Shown here: positions 1-4,848 of the stretch, in pieces
Layout of the letters: every line of letters starts with the position of its first letter
Numbering within the stretch: the first letter of the stretch is position 1
Assembly: GCA_937879875.1 (NCBI GenBank)
Contig: CALFMN010000012.1
Location: 1-5,976 of the forward strand
DNA: 5,976 nucleotides
Source of the DNA: an uncultured Chloroflexota bacterium
Lineage (GTDB): Bacteria > Chloroflexota > Dehalococcoidia > CAUJGQ01
Direction of reading: 5' to 3'
Notes under the pieces: generated by a model
The model's input: only the letters and a program-made list of their open reading frames with translations
The model's database searches: none
What the model was told of the DNA's origin: nothing
Position numbers and translations under genes: made by a program

Positions 1-140
1 CTGAACGACGCCCACGCACCGGCAACCCATGCCACCACTTGACGGCACACTATCTACCGCGTCCCAATAACCAACCGGGGAAACCCCGTTGCGGCACAGA
101 GTTCCGACCAGACGTTCGATGGCCCGATCCAATGGCTTCG

Positions 141-154
141 ACGCTGCGCAGCGT
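141..154. repeat. 14-bp perfect palindrome
   Basis: ACGCTGCGCAGCGT equals its own reverse complement. It lies one base before the left arm of a 15-bp inverted repeat and about 110 bp upstream of the putative -35 box of the operon promoter. A dimeric regulator site is possible. No regulator gene is visible in the window to pair with it. Confidence 0.6.
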
Positions 155-155
155 G

Positions 156-224
156 GCTGACCGGCAGGCTCTCCCGAATTGCCGCGTTGCCGTGACTCGC
201 GACAGTGACAGCCTGCCGGTCAGC
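156..224. repeat. 15-bp inverted repeat with 39-nt loop
   Basis: Left arm GCTGACCGGCAGGCT (156-170) is perfectly complementary to AGCCTGCCGGTCAGC (210-224), separated by 39 nt. A chance perfect 15-bp match at this distance is unlikely even in GC-rich DNA. No T-run follows either arm, so a classical intrinsic terminator is not supported. It could be a REP/MITE-like palindrome, a factor-independent 3'-end hairpin for an upstream gene, or a regulatory site ahead of the promoter at 262-291. Confidence 0.7.
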
Positions 225-261
225 AAATCAGCGCGGTCGGCGCTCGCGCCCCCGGGCAGCA

Positions 262-291
262 TTGAAAAAGCCCGGCCGATCGCGGTACCGT
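262..291 (+). promoter_or_regulatory. Putative sigma70-type promoter of the acyl-CoA operon
   Basis: TTGAAA (262-267) and TACCGT (286-291) are separated by 18 nt. The -10 box keeps the T-A-n-n-n-T pattern and is identical to the -10 box of the first rRNA promoter at 4669-4674. Transcription would begin near 298, leaving a leader of about 55 nt before the ATG at 353. No experimental support exists; the call rests on hexamer match, spacing and position. Confidence 0.5.
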
Positions 292-352
292 CGCCCTGAT
301 CGGGACCGGCCACTCAGCCGCAGAGCAGCGCCCCGACGAGGAAGGAGCAGCG

Positions 353-1570
353 ATGCCGGCTCTCGAGGGGATGCGCGTACTCGATATGACGCAATACGAG
401 GCGGGCACCTCCTGCACGCAGCTTTTGGCCTGGCTCGGCGCCGACGTGGTCAAGGTCGAGCCGCCCGGCCGCGGTGATCCGGGCCGCGGCGTGACGCAGG
501 GGCCGGCCGTCTCGCAGTACTTTCTCAATTACAACAGCAACAAGCGCAGCATCGTCATTGACCTTGCGAAACCCGAGGGGCGCGAGCTGCTGCTGAAGCT
601 CGCGCCGCGGTACGACGTCTTCGTCGAGAACTACGGCCCCGGCGTGATCGAGCGGCTGGACCTCGGCTACGACGTACTGCGCCAGGCCAACCCCGGCATC
701 ATCTACGGCCGCATCAAGGGCTTCGGGCTGAGCGGGCCGTACAGCGGCTTCAAGTCGTACGACTGGGTGGCGCAGGCCGCCGCCGGCACCTTTTCGATGA
801 CCGGCCCGCGCGACGGCCCGCCGATGCGCCCGGCGCCGACGATCGGCGACTCGGGCACGGGCATGCAGATGGCGCTCGCCATCACCGCGGCCTACGTGCA
901 GAAACAACGCACGGGCGCAGGCCAGTTCATCGAGATCTCGATGCAGGAAGCCGTGACGCTGTTCATGCGCACGCTGGGCTTGCATACCTGGGGCCAGGCG
1001 CCGGGCCAGCGCAGCGGCAACCGCCTCGGCCCGCCCTCGGACGTCTATCCCTGCGCCCCCGGCGGCCCGAACGACTACCTCTTCATCATGGTTGTAACCA
1101 CGCGCATGTGGGACACCCTCTGCGCCGCGATCGGCCGGCCCGAGTTGGTGAACGACCCGCGCTTTGAAAGCGGTCCGGCGCGGATCGAGCACGGCGACGA
1201 GCTGCACGCCGAGATCGCGCAGTGGACGCGGCAGCGCAGCAAGCACGAGGCGATGCGCGAGCTGGGCGAGGCGGGCGTGCCGTGCAGCGCCGTGCTCGAC
1301 ACGCTCGACCTCTTCACCGACCCGCACCTGGTCGAGCGCGGACTGGTGCAGACGATTCCGCATGCAACCGCCGGCGATGTGCGCGTGATGGGCTCACCGC
1401 TGCGCATGTCGGGCTCGGACGTGCCACTGGAGGCGGCGCCGCTGCTGGGCGAGCACACGGCCGGCGTGCTGGCGCAGGATCTCGGTCTGGATGCCGCGGC
1501 CATTGCCCGCTTGCAGGAGCGCGGCGTCATCGAAGCACATCGGGCCGCGGAGGAGGTAGGGCAACGATGA
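353..1570 (+). CDS. Family III CoA-transferase (CaiB/BaiF/formyl-CoA transferase type)
   Basis: This cytoplasmic enzyme transfers CoA from an acyl-CoA donor to a carboxylic acid through an aspartyl-CoA thioester intermediate. At 405 aa it has the normal family length. The N-terminal Rossmann part reads LEGMRVLDMTQYEAG (4-18) and then the conserved LGADVVKVEPPGRGDPGR (28-45). The family signatures NSNKRSIVIDL (61-71), ENYGPGVIERL-GY (92-106) and NPGIIYGRIKGFG-GPY (113-130) are all present. The likely catalytic Asp is D166 in TIGDSGTG, corresponding to D169 of oxalobacter formyl-CoA transferase. The ATG at 353 is chosen because AAGGAG sits 5 nt upstream and the homologous N-terminus begins at once. 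The stop overlaps the next gene's start (ATGA, 1567-1570), implying translational coupling. A lone gene suggests an intertwined homodimer, unlike two-subunit BbsEF. Family assignment is firm; the substrate (dicarboxylate, carnitine-like or aromatic acid) is unknown. Confidence 0.93.
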   Translation: MPALEGMRVLDMTQYEAGTSCTQLLAWLGADVVKVEPPGRGDPGRGVTQGPAVSQYFLNYNSNKRSIVIDLAKPEGRELLLKLAPRYDVFVENYGPGVIERLDLGYDVLRQANPGIIYGRIKGFGLSGPYSGFKSYDWVAQAAAGTFSMTGPRDGPPMRPAPTIGDSGTGMQMALAITAAYVQKQRTGAGQFIEISMQEAVTLFMRTLGLHTWGQAPGQRSGNRLGPPSDVYPCAPGGPNDYLFIMVVTTRMWDTLCAAIGRPELVNDPRFESGPARIEHGDELHAEIAQWTRQRSKHEAMRELGEAGVPCSAVLDTLDLFTDPHLVERGLVQTIPHATAGDVRVMGSPLRMSGSDVPLEAAPLLGEHTAGVLAQDLGLDAAAIARLQERGVIEAHRAAEEVGQR

Positions 1571-2676
1571 CTCTGCGAGGCAAAGCGGCGATCGTCGGCA
1601 TCGGCGAGCTGCCGACACGGCGCAGCTATCCCGGCCGCTCGCTGGAGGGGCTCTGCGCGGAGGCGGCGCGGCTGGCGATCGAAGACGCCGGCCTGCGCAA
1701 AGAAGACGTGGACGGCCTGATCGTCGACGGCACGAACATGACGCCCGCGGCGATGGCCGAGTATTTGGGCATGCGGCCCAACTTCGCCACCGGCGTCTCA
1801 ATGCAGGGCGCGACCGGCGCGACCTCAACCGCCGTGGCCGCGTCCGCGATCAACGCCAGGCTGTGCCACACGGCGCTGATCGTGATGGGCGCGGCGCGGG
1901 ACGCAACAGGCGGCGGCCCGCCCCGCCCGGGAGCGGGCCGCGGCAGCATCAACACCGAGTTCGAGCAGCCGTTCGGGCCGGCGGCGGGCGCGGGCACGGG
2001 CTACGCGCTGATCTACCGCCGCCACATGCACGAGTACGGCACCACGCCCGAGCAGATGGCGAAGCTGGCGGTGGACGAGCGCTTCAACGCGCTCGCCAAC
2101 CCCAACGCCGCGTTTCAGGGCCAGCCGATCACGATCGACGACGTGCTCAACTCACGCTACATTAACGAGCCGCTGCACATGCTGGAGTGCGTGATGCCCT
2201 CCGCCGGCGCCGCGGCCTGCATCGTCACCACGGCGGAGCGGGCGAAGTCGCTGCCCAACCGCCCGGTCTACGTGCTCGGCGCGGGCATCGAGCAGGGCAA
2301 CGCGGCGATCTGGCAGACGCCACGCATCACCGTGACACCGGCCAGAGTCTCGGCCGCCCGCGCCCTCGCGATGGCCGGCTATCGCCCGCAGGACATGCAG
2401 TTCGCCGAGTTCTACGACTGCTACACGATCCTGGTGGCGATCACGCTGGAAGACGCGGGCTTCGTCAAGAAGGGCGAGATCGGACCCTTCTATCAGAACA
2501 CCGACACGACGTATAAAGGCGACTTTCCGATCAACACGGACGGCGGCCAGATCTCCGGCGGTCAGCCCGGCCTCGCCGGCGGCTTCCGCCACGTGATCGA
2601 GGCGGCGCGGCAGATCATGGGCCGCGCCGGGCCGCGCCAGGTGCGGAGGAACGACCTCTGCATGGTGAACGGTTGA
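1567..2676 (+). CDS. Thiolase-like protein (SCP-x/Ltp type) lacking the nucleophilic Cys; apparent premature TGA
   Basis: A thiolase-fold protein of the lipid-transfer/SCP-x branch, 369 aa to the first stop. The start is ATG 1567, with AGGAGG (1551-1556) upstream and a 4-nt overlap with the CoA-transferase; longer readings into that gene are out-of-frame translations of it. The N-terminal half runs AAIVGIGELP (7-16) through the nucleophile loop MQGATGATSTAV (79-90). SCP-x thiolases have Cys-Ala-Thr-Gly here, but this protein has Gly81-Ala-Thr-Gly, so classical thiolysis is unlikely. EFYDCYT (281-287) corresponds to the HDCF region and supplies Tyr283/Tyr286, tyrosines being the catalytic type reported for Ltp2 aldolases. 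GGQISGGQPGLAGG (326-339) corresponds to the GHPxGATG motif with His replaced by Gln. The reading frame stops at VNG just inside the C-terminal glycine motif, and the missing end is encoded after the TGA (see 2674-2733). A DUF35 partner follows, supporting a two-protein aldolase or acyltransferase. Confidence 0.88.
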   Translation: MTLRGKAAIVGIGELPTRRSYPGRSLEGLCAEAARLAIEDAGLRKEDVDGLIVDGTNMTPAAMAEYLGMRPNFATGVSMQGATGATSTAVAASAINARLCHTALIVMGAARDATGGGPPRPGAGRGSINTEFEQPFGPAAGAGTGYALIYRRHMHEYGTTPEQMAKLAVDERFNALANPNAAFQGQPITIDDVLNSRYINEPLHMLECVMPSAGAAACIVTTAERAKSLPNRPVYVLGAGIEQGNAAIWQTPRITVTPARVSAARALAMAGYRPQDMQFAEFYDCYTILVAITLEDAGFVKKGEIGPFYQNTDTTYKGDFPINTDGGQISGGQPGLAGGFRHVIEAARQIMGRAGPRQVRRNDLCMVNG

Positions 2677-2683
2677 GGCGGCA

Positions 2684-2706
2684 CGGCGAGCGAAATGTGC
2701 TCGCTG
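2684..2706 (+). other. Hairpin just downstream of the in-frame TGA
   Basis: GCGAGC (2686-2691) pairs with GCTCGC (2699-2704) around the 7-nt loop GAAATGT. It is extended by a G-U pair and a C-G pair to 2684/2706. The stem begins 7-9 nt after the TGA. It overlaps the putative tail codons and could influence termination or readthrough, or be incidental to GC-rich coding DNA. Confidence 0.45.
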
Positions 2707-2724
2707 GTCCTCGGGTCCGAGGAC
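2707..2724 (+). other. Second hairpin with GGTC apical loop
   Basis: GTCCTCG (2707-2713) pairs perfectly with CGAGGAC (2718-2724) around the tetraloop GGTC, directly after the hairpin at 2684-2706. GGUC is also the apical loop of the E. coli fdhF SECIS element, from memory. Here it starts 37 nt after the TGA, far for a bacterial SECIS, and no bulged U is apparent. No T-run follows, so this is not a textbook terminator. Confidence 0.45.
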
Positions 2725-2733
2725 GCACTGTAA

Positions 2734-2862
2734 GCCAACCAACCCGCGGGCGGTCTGACCAAATTCCGGCAGGGGTCGTTCGTGAACGGCCCGTCACGCC
2801 CGCGGGCGCGGCCAACCGCGTGCCGGAATTCGCTCTGCGCCCGCACACGAGGTGAACGTCTT
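2734..2862. repeat. Palindrome-rich spacer before the DUF35 gene
   Basis: This 129-bp spacer contains a 10-bp inverted repeat AATTCCGGCA (2762-2771) / TGCCGGAATT (2821-2830). Nested inside are CGTTC-GT-GAACG (2777-2788) and the perfect 12-bp palindrome CGCCCGCGGGCG (2797-2808). CCCGCGGGCG also occurs at 2743-2752, just outside the repeat. The transcript could fold into a branched structure. I recognise no riboswitch consensus, no T-tailed terminator and no convincing promoter hexamers. The spacing is unusual, because thiolase-like and DUF35 genes are often tightly coupled. Confidence 0.5.
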
Positions 2863-3282
2863 ATGGTCGCCGACTACCGCAAACCGCTGCCGAACCCGCT
2901 GCACCGCGAGGCCAGCCGCCCCTTCTGGGAGGCAGCGAAACGGCACGAGTTGCTGATGCCGCGCTGCCGGCTGTGCGACAGGCTGTTCTTCTACCCGCGC
3001 GAGGTCTGCCCGATCTGTCTGCGCTCCGAGATCGACTGGCAGCCAGTGAGCGGGCGCGGCCGCCTGCACTCGTACACGGTAATTCATCAGCCTGCGAATC
3101 CCGCCTTCCGCGAGGACGCGCCGTATGTTTACGCGCTGGTGCAGCTCGACGAAGGGCCGCGCATGATCAGCAATCTGGTGGAGTGCCCGTTGCACGCCGT
3201 GCAGATCGATATGCCGCTCATCGCCATCTACGACGACGTGACGCCGGAGGTCACGCTGGTGAAGTTCCGGCCGGCAGGGTAG
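2863..3282 (+). CDS. DUF35 zinc-ribbon/OB-fold protein, partner of the thiolase-like protein
   Basis: A 139-aa protein of the DUF35 family, whose members bind acyl-CoA and pair with thiolase-fold enzymes (for example ChsH2 with Ltp2, BbsA with BbsB). An N-terminal helix, ASRPFWEAAKRHELLMPRC, precedes a zinc ribbon with Cys35-x2-Cys38 and Cys49-x2-Cys52. The OB-fold follows from about residue 58 (GRGRLHSYTVIH), with the conserved PYVYALVQLDEGPR and MPLIAIYDDV blocks. The start is ATG 2863, preceded by GAGGTGA (2849-2855) at good spacing and followed immediately by the family's N-terminus; an in-frame GTG at 2782 would add residues unlike the family. It lies 129 bp after the extended thiolase frame, so co-transcription is likely but coupling is not. 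I infer that it completes the active enzyme by delivering or seating the acyl-CoA. All four zinc ligands are intact, which argues against a decayed operon. Confidence 0.9.
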   Translation: MVADYRKPLPNPLHREASRPFWEAAKRHELLMPRCRLCDRLFFYPREVCPICLRSEIDWQPVSGRGRLHSYTVIHQPANPAFREDAPYVYALVQLDEGPRMISNLVECPLHAVQIDMPLIAIYDDVTPEVTLVKFRPAG

Positions 3283-3298
3283 CCTTGCCAGCACAACC

Positions 3299-3319
3299 AG
3301 GCGCCGGCGCGCCGCGCCT
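3299..3319 (+). terminator. GC-rich hairpin after the DUF35 gene, possible terminator
   Basis: AGGCGC (3299-3304) pairs with GCGCCT (3314-3319), and the loop contains the palindrome GGCGCGCC (3306-3313). It lies 17 nt after the stop codon, where an operon terminator would be expected. There is no run of T afterwards, so strong intrinsic termination is uncertain; it could also simply protect the 3' end. Confidence 0.3.
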
Positions 3320-3340
3320 CTCAGCGCTGGACAGCAGCCT

Positions 3341-3369
3341 TTGCGCGCAGGCTACGCTGGCTTTGCTAT
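3341..3369 (+). promoter_or_regulatory. Weak candidate promoter for the first receiver gene
   Basis: TTGCGC (3341-3346) and TGCTAT (3364-3369) are 17 nt apart, each matching three of six consensus bases. Position fits a leader of about 60 nt before the ATG at 3435. The match is weak and could be chance, but the gene needs some start site if the hairpin at 3299-3319 ends the operon. Confidence 0.25.
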
Positions 3370-3434
3370 GGACACAGGCGGGTCGCAGCATCGACACTGG
3401 CGGCAGATCGCCAGGGTTCTGGCGCTGGCGGTGC

Positions 3435-3833
3435 ATGGAGCGCAACCACACCCCTCTGCTTGTCGTCGAGGATGATGCTGCTATCCGCGCGATGATGTGC
3501 GCGGCGCTGCGCGAGGACGGCCTGCCTTGCGAGGCAGCAGCCGACGGCCGCGAGGCGCTGACGCGGCTGAGCGCCGAGCAGCCGGCTGCGGTGCTGCTCG
3601 ACCTCGGCCTGCCCCATGCCGACGGCGAAGCGATCGCGGCATACATCCAGGCGCACTTCGGCGATACGGTACCGATCATCATCGTCTCGGCCACCGCGCA
3701 GTTCGAGGCCCGCCCCTGGCGGCTGGGCGCCCGTGCGTACGTGCAGAAGCCGTTTGATCTGGACGTGCTGCTGGGCACCGTGCGCCGCGTGCTCGGCCTG
3801 GACAGGGAACAGGGAACAGGGGACAGTACATAG
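3435..3833 (+). CDS. Stand-alone response-regulator receiver protein (CheY-like)
   Basis: A 132-aa single-domain receiver with no DNA-binding or enzymatic output domain. It would accept phosphate from a histidine kinase and act through protein contact. Every receiver landmark is present: acidic pocket Glu12-Asp13-Asp14 in LLVVEDD, phospho-acceptor Asp56 in VLLDLGLPHADG, switch Ser85 in IIIVSA, and Lys105 in the KPF motif. ATG 3435 is chosen because the first beta strand begins seven residues later; no in-frame alternative fits better, though the ribosome binding site is poor. The fold should finish around VRRVLGL (116-122). The last ten residues, DREQGTGDST, are encoded by a heptanucleotide tandem repeat (3802-3829), so the native C-terminus was probably replaced or extended by repeat growth. 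No kinase is visible, and the partner and signal are unknown. A second receiver gene follows after 210 bp. Confidence 0.85.
   Translation: MERNHTPLLVVEDDAAIRAMMCAALREDGLPCEAAADGREALTRLSAEQPAAVLLDLGLPHADGEAIAAYIQAHFGDTVPIIIVSATAQFEARPWRLGARAYVQKPFDLDVLLGTVRRVLGLDREQGTGDST
3802..3829. repeat. Heptanucleotide tandem repeat (ACAGGGA-like, four units)
   Basis: ACAGGGA, ACAGGGA, ACAGGGG and the degenerate ACAGTAC are arranged head to tail with no gap, and the stop codon follows at once. The unit length resembles the short tandem heptamer repeats known from cyanobacterial and some other large genomes. No second copy occurs in this window. The repeat reads in frame through the end of the receiver gene. 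Confidence 0.7.
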
Positions 3834-3954
3834 CGGCTGTCGGGCGCGCCGCCGCGCAACGTGGACACCGATTGCGCCCAGCCCTCCGCCATGTGCGGTC
3901 TTGCCCGCGGCCTCCCGCGACGCGGACCGTGCAGCCTCCCTCGTTGATATGCTC

Positions 3955-3983
3955 TTGACATGTTCGTACACGCGGCATACGCT
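3955..3983 (+). promoter_or_regulatory. Sigma70-type promoter of the second receiver gene
   Basis: A perfect TTGACA -35 box (3955-3960) is followed after exactly 17 nt by TACGCT (3978-3983), which keeps the T-A-n-n-n-T pattern. Transcription would begin near 3990, about 54 nt before the chosen GTG start. This also argues against the ATG at 3960 as start codon, since it lies inside the promoter. Confidence 0.6.
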
Positions 3984-4043
3984 CCGCGCAGCCGGCGGCG
4001 GAAACGCATCTGGGGCGCGAGAGCCGGCGCTGGGGGCGGCACG

Positions 4044-4454
4044 GTGGCGGATGCGCGCGGCGGGCTGGTAGCCGTCTTCAACTCAAGCGACGAGGTCATC
4101 AACCTGCTCAAGCTTGTGCTTGAAGAAGAGGGCTTTACCGTCGTGTCGGGCCATGTGCCCGAGTTGAAAAACGGTGAGCAGGACATCGCCGCGTTCTTCG
4201 CCGAGCACGACCCGCGGGTGATCGTCTACGACGTCTCGCTGCCGTACCAGGCGAATTGGCAGTTCTTTCAGTGGGTCCAGCGTCTCGGCGAAGCGCAGGG
4301 TCGCCGCTTCGTCGTCACCACCACGAACAAACGCGCCCTTGATGAGCTGGCGGGCCGCACGCCCGCCTTCGAGCTGGTGGGGAAACCGTTCGACATCGAC
4401 CAGATCGTGGCAGCGGTGCATCGTGCCATGCTGCCCGCTGCCTCGGGCGAGTAG
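4044..4454 (+). CDS. Degenerate receiver-domain protein
   Basis: A 136-aa protein with a single receiver fold and no output domain. GLVAVFNSSDEVINLLKLV (7-25) aligns with the usual VVDDE-containing first strand and helix, but the paired acidic residues are Asn13-Ser14, so the Mg2+ pocket looks damaged. The remaining landmarks are kept: Asp63 in VIVYDVSLP at the phospho-acceptor position, Thr92-Thr94 at the switch position and Lys114 in VGKPFD. It may be a phosphorylation-independent or atypical receiver. GTG 4044 is chosen as start because GGGGG lies 7 nt upstream and the fold begins six residues later. The ATG at 3960 would add 28 Arg/Gly-rich residues and sits within the promoter. The first receiver gene is 210 bp upstream, but this gene has its own promoter. 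Its function is unknown; direct phosphotransfer cannot be excluded. Confidence 0.8.
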   Translation: MADARGGLVAVFNSSDEVINLLKLVLEEEGFTVVSGHVPELKNGEQDIAAFFAEHDPRVIVYDVSLPYQANWQFFQWVQRLGEAQGRRFVVTTTNKRALDELAGRTPAFELVGKPFDIDQIVAAVHRAMLPAASGE

Positions 4455-4470
4455 ACCGGCGCGCGGCGGT

Positions 4471-4483
4471 GCCCTCGCAGGGC
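4471..4483 (+). terminator. Small hairpin after the second receiver gene
   Basis: GCCCT-CGC-AGGGC forms a 5-bp stem 16 nt after the stop codon and is followed only by TTGAGC. It is short and lacks a T-run, so it is at best a weak terminator. Confidence 0.25.
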
Positions 4484-4645
4484 TTGAGCGGCATCAGCGC
4501 CCGGCCGCTCGCCGTCGCCGGCCCGTTTCTGCCGGATCGGCGGCGAAAACGGCAGGCGACCGCCGCGACTGGTTTCGTGATGCCGCGGCGCGACCGGCGG
4601 CAAGGAAAATATCGCGGCTTCTCCAACAAGCGGCAGCAAAAAGGG

Positions 4646-4674
4646 TTGGCAAAGCGCAACGCGCGTGATACCGT
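4646..4674 (+). promoter_or_regulatory. Putative rRNA promoter P1
   Basis: TTGGCA (4646-4651) and TACCGT (4669-4674) are separated by 17 nt. An A-rich stretch, CAAAAAGGG, sits just before the -35 box and could act as an UP element. Transcription would start near 4681, giving a leader of about 385 nt to the 16S. Confidence 0.55.
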
Positions 4675-4682
4675 ATCCAAGT

Positions 4683-4696
4683 GCCCCAAGCGGGGC
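4683..4696 (+). other. Hairpin at the predicted 5' end of the P1 transcript
   Basis: GCCCC-AAGC-GGGGC forms a 5-bp all-GC stem within the first 16 nt of the predicted P1 RNA. It could protect the 5' end or affect early elongation. Its role is inferred from position only. Confidence 0.35.
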
Positions 4697-4819
4697 CGAC
4701 TGAATCCTTCAATAGGTCCCCCGCCACCGCCGTTCCGTCGCGTTGACGGTTCCGCCAGAGGGAGCGCCCGAGGCGGGCAGCGGTGTGGCTGTGGAGCGAG
4801 GATTCGGACAGGGCCGGGG

Positions 4820-4848
4820 TTGATCGAACTCTGGGGCTCCCGTACTGT
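4820..4848 (+). promoter_or_regulatory. Putative rRNA promoter P2
   Basis: TTGATC (4820-4825) and TACTGT (4843-4848) are separated by 17 nt, and the -10 box has the T-A-n-n-n-T pattern. Transcription would begin near 4855, about 210 nt before the 16S. Two promoters in tandem are usual upstream of bacterial rRNA genes. Confidence 0.5.

Larger units (their letters stand above)
1..352. other. Non-coding upstream region of the acyl-CoA operon
   Basis: I see no supportable gene here. The open frames on both strands are Arg/Pro/Ala-rich, lack a ribosome binding site and show no recognisable domain. The + strand frame starting at base 1 runs only 13 codons to a TGA at 40-42, so it could be the tail of an upstream gene, but nothing confirms that. 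The region holds a 14-bp palindrome (141-154), a 15-bp inverted repeat (156-224) and a promoter-like pair of hexamers (262-291). A clear AAGGAG ribosome binding site (342-347) serves the first gene. Confidence 0.6.
2674..2733 (+). pseudogene. In-frame TGA and detached C-terminus of the thiolase-like gene
   Basis: After the TGA (2674-2676) the same frame stays open for 18 codons, GGTASEMCSLVLGSEDAL, then TAA (2731-2733). Joined to the preceding VNG this gives VNG-x-GG-T-x-S-...-LVLG, the pattern I know for the last strand of SCP-x-like thiolases (NG-[N/T]-GG...S...LG). The full reading would be 388 residues, the usual family length, against 369 if the TGA is a true end. Candidate explanations are a point nonsense mutation, a sequencing or assembly error, or programmed recoding. 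TGA is not reassigned throughout this genome: the CoA-transferase ends at a TGA that overlaps the next start codon in the ordinary way. Homology of the tail is judged by eye. Confidence 0.75.

Noticed and set aside
39..70. TTGACG (39-44) followed by CAATAA (65-70) as a promoter
   Set aside because: The 20-nt spacing is too long and no gene begins downstream within a sensible distance.
314..1363. Long minus-strand open frame (349 codons) opposite the CoA-transferase
   Set aside because: It is Ala/Arg/His-rich with no recognisable motifs, mirrors a clear CoA-transferase gene, and is typical of antisense frames in GC-rich DNA.
1222..1566. Upstream extension of the thiolase-like frame into the CoA-transferase gene
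   Set aside because: The added residues are low-complexity Arg/Gly/Ala and are the CoA-transferase read out of frame. AGGAGG and the ATGA overlap fix the start at 1567.
1568..1570. Genome-wide reassignment of TGA as sense to explain the split thiolase gene
   Set aside because: The CoA-transferase ends at this TGA in an ordinary ATGA overlap with a correct family length, so TGA works as stop here.
3368..3475. Possible 35-residue leader peptide overlapping the first receiver start
   Set aside because: It has no ribosome binding site, and its ATG lies inside the weak candidate promoter.
3949..3960. boxA-like string TGCTCTTGACA
   Set aside because: It lies more than 1 kb before the 16S and upstream of the rRNA promoters, and it is better explained as the -35 box of the second receiver gene.
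3251..4186. Minus-strand open frame across both receiver genes
   Set aside because: It is Ser/Arg/Pro-rich with no domain, and opposes two genes with complete receiver signatures.
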